Made by a program: the position numbers and the translations under genes
Part shown: positions 8,617 through 11,271 of the stretch, piece by piece
Layout: each line of letters starts with the position of its first letter
Position numbering within the stretch: the stretch's first letter is position 1
DNA from: Theodoxus fluviatilis
Lineage: Eukaryota > Mollusca > Gastropoda > Cycloneritida > Neritidae
NCBI GenBank assembly: GCA_034096865.1
Contig: JAWQFJ010018420.1
Coordinates: forward strand, 2,501-13,771
Length of the DNA stretch: 11,271 nt
Reading direction: 5' to 3'
Notes under the pieces: model-generated
Seen by the model: the letters and a program-made list of their open reading frames with translations, nothing else
The model's database searches: none
What the model was told of the DNA's origin: nothing

Positions 8617-11271
8617 AGGGAGACACACAGGGAGACACACAGGGAGACACACAGGGAGACACACAGGGAGACACACAGGGAGACACACAGGGAGACACAC
8701 AGGGAGACACACAGGGAGACACACAGGGAGACACACAGGGAGACACACAGGGAGACACACAGGGAGACACACAGGGAGACACACAGGGAGACACACAGGG
8801 AGACACACAGGGAGACACACAGGGAGACACACAGGGAGACACACAGGGAGACACACAGGGAGACACACAGGGAGACACACAGGGAGACACACAGGGAGAC
8901 ACACAGGGAGACACACAGGGAGACACACAGGGAGACACACAGGGAGACACACAGGGAGACAGGGAGACACACAGGGAGACACACAGGGAGACACACAGGG
9001 AGACACACAGGGAGACACACAGGGAGACACACAGGGAGACACACAGGGAGACACACAGGGAGACACACAGGGAGACACACAGGGAGACACACAGGGAGAC
9101 ACACAGGGAGACACACAGGGAGACACACAGGGAGACACACAGGGAGACACACAGGGAGACACACAGGGAGACACACAGGGAGACACACAGGGAGACACAC
9201 AGGGAGACACACAGGGAGACACACAGGGAGACACACAGGGAGACACACAGGGAGACACACAGGGAGACACACAGGGAGACACACAGGGAGACACACAGGG
9301 AGACACACAGGGAGACACACAGGGAGACACACAGGGAGACACACAGGGAGACACACAGGGAGACACACAGGGAGACACACAGGGAGACACACAGGGAGAC
9401 ACACAGGGAGACACACAGGGAGACACACAGGGAGACACACAGGGAGACACACAGGGAGACACACAGGGAGACACACAGGGAGACACACAGGGAGACACAC
9501 AGGGAGACACACAGGGAGACACACAGGGAGACACACAGGGAGACACACAGGGAGACACACAGGGAGACACACAGGGAGACACACAGGGAGACACACAGGG
9601 AGACACACAGGGAGACACACAGGGAGACACACAGGGAGACACACAGGGAGACACACAGGGAGACACACAGGGAGACACACAGGGAGACACACAGGGAGAC
9701 ACACAGGGAGACACACAGGGAGACACACAGGGAGACACACAGGGAGACACACAGGGAGACACACAGGGAGACACACAGGGAGACACACAGGGAGACACAC
9801 AGGGAGACACACAGGGAGACACACAGGGAGACACACAGGGAGACACACAGGGAGACACACAGGGAGACACACAGGGAGACACACAGGGAGACACACAGGG
9901 AGACACACACACAGGGAGACACACAGGGAGACACACAGGGAGACACACAGGGAGACACACAGGGAGACACACAGGGAGACACACAGGGAGACACACAGGG
10001 AGACACACAGGGAGACACACACAGGGAGACACACAGGGAGACACACAGGGAGACACACAGGGAGACACACAGGGAGACACACAGGGAGACACACAGGGAG
10101 ACACACAGGGAGACACACAGGGAGACACACAGGGAGACACACAGGGAGACACACAGGGAGACACACAGGGAGACACACAGGGAGACACACAGGGAGACAC
10201 ACAGGGAGACACACAGGGAGACACACAGGGAGACACACAGGGAGACACACAGGGAGACACACAGGGAGACACACAGGGAGACACACAGGGAGACACACAG
10301 GGAGACACACAGGGAGACACACAGGGAGACACACAGGGAGACACACAGGGAGACACACACACAGGGAGACACACAGGGAGACACACAGGGAGACACACAG
10401 GGAGACACACAGGGAGACACACAGGGAGACACACAGGGAGACACACAGGGAGACACACAGGGAGACACACAGGGAGACACACAGGGAGACACACAGGGAG
10501 ACACACAGGGAGACACACAGGGAGACACACAGGGAGACACACAGGGAGACACACAGGGAGACACACAGGGAGACACACAGGGAGACACACAGGGAGACAC
10601 ACAGGGAGACACACAGGGAGACACACAGGGAGACACACAGGGAGACACACAGGGAGACACACAGGGAGACACACAGGGAGACACACACAGGGAGACACAC
10701 AGGGAGACACACAGGGAGACACACAGGGAGACACACAGGGAGACACACAGGGAGACACACAGGGAGACACACAGGGAGACACACAGGGAGACACACAGGG
10801 AGACACACAGGGAGACACACAGGGAGACACACAGGGAGACACACAGGGAGACACACAGGGAGACACACAGGGAGACACACAGGGAGACACACAGGGAGAC
10901 ACACAGGGAGACACACAGGGAGACACACAGGGAGACACACAGGGAGACACACAGGGAGACACACAGGGAGACACACAGGGAGACACACAGGGAGACAGAC
11001 ACACAGGGAGACACACAGGGAGACACACAGGGAGACACACAGGGAGACACACAGGGAGACACACAGGGAGACACACAGGGAGACACACAGGGAGACACAC
11101 AGGGAGACACACAGGGAGACACACAGGGAGACACACAGGGAGACACACAGGGAGACACACAGGGAGACACACAGGGAGACACACAGGGAGACACACACAC
11201 AGGGAGACACACAGGGAGACACACAGGGAGACACACAGGGAGACACACAGGGAGACACACAGGGAGACACA
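8617..11271. repeat. Array 2, zone 2c: near-perfect 12-bp repeat AGGGAGACACAC
   Basis: Unit accounting closes exactly: 212 perfect 12-mers, seven length variants and an 11-nt partial unit at the window edge total 2655 bp. The variants are an 8-mer (8953-8960), 16-mers with four extra bases of AC (9897-9912, 10347-10362 and 11185-11200), 14-mers (10009-10022 and 10675-10688), and a 16-mer with AGAC doubled (10989-11004). Perfect runs between them hold 28, 78, 8, 27, 26, 25, 15 and 5 units. The longest, 8961-9896, is 936 bp with no mismatch. There is no T on the + strand, so neither strand can contain a stop codon. The - strand reads as [12 protein letters not shown] repeats and the + strand as RETH/GRHT/GDTQ. 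I see no sign of a real gene. Confidence 0.98.

Noticed and set aside
6116..11260. A 1714-codon open frame on the - strand, Cys/Val/Ser/Leu/Pro-rich
   Set aside because: It begins at a GTG formed by the repeat, ends at the first TGA inside array 1, and consists only of the 12-bp unit read in triplets. The T-free + strand makes stops impossible over most of it. There is no domain, signal or unique sequence.
7287..11270. A 1327-codon open frame on the - strand, and other long - strand frames (8329-11196, 6961-8319, 6138-7271, 6142-6948)
   Set aside because: These are other frames of the same repeat. Indels in zone 2b merely shift between CVSL, CVSP and CLPV readings.
1..11271. Telomeric repeat
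   Set aside because: Neither unit matches TTAGGG-type or other known telomere motifs. The AGGG in array 2 lacks the T-rich part, and T is absent from that strand.
1..11271. Transposon ends, long terminal repeats, tRNA, rRNA or promoter elements
   Set aside because: No inverted terminal repeats, target-site duplications, A/B boxes, TATA-like or RNA-like segments are visible. Every base is assigned to one of the two arrays.

Overview
This window contains no supportable gene. It is two adjoining tandem-repeat (satellite or minisatellite) arrays that fill all 11,271 bases. Both arrays run off the window, so their full lengths are unknown. Arrays this long of short units, with no coding sequence, point to a eukaryotic nuclear genome. 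A large repeat-rich animal genome would fit, but there is no unique sequence to identify the species or the chromosomal location (subtelomeric, pericentromeric, intronic or interstitial).

Array 1 (1-6142) is built from an 11-bp unit, AACAYCACTGC. It is almost perfectly homogeneous. My unit accounting closes exactly: 547 units of 11 bp, eight of 10 bp and four of 9 bp fill positions 1-6133, and a 9-nt partial unit ends the array. The 11-bp units come in three versions: type 1 AACATCACTGC, type 2 AACACCACTGC, and the rarer type 3 AACACTACTGC (21 copies). The order of types shows higher-order structure: a 22-bp dimer run at 2789-2920, a 110-bp tandem duplication at 5606-5825, and a 44-bp four-unit pattern at 5925-6100.

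Array 2 (6144-11271) is built from a 12-bp unit, AGGGAGACACAC, and has three zones. Zone 2a (6144-6936) is regular with scattered length variants. Zone 2b (6937-8616) is heavily degenerate, with many small indels, rare T bases and CpG-containing subtypes. Zone 2c (8617-11271) is nearly perfect: 212 exact 12-mers, seven length variants that differ only by 2 or 4 bp, and an 11-nt partial unit. The switch between arrays at about 6142/6144 is abrupt, with no unique DNA between them.

The very long open reading frames are composition artefacts. The + strand of array 2 lacks T over 6143-6961 and 8590-11271, so no stop codon can occur in any of the six frames there. Array 1 has no TAA, TAG or TGA on the + strand. 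No promoter, RNA gene, mobile element, CRISPR array or terminator could be supported. The real interest lies in array evolution, possible non-B DNA structure, and whether zone 2b is biology or assembly error.
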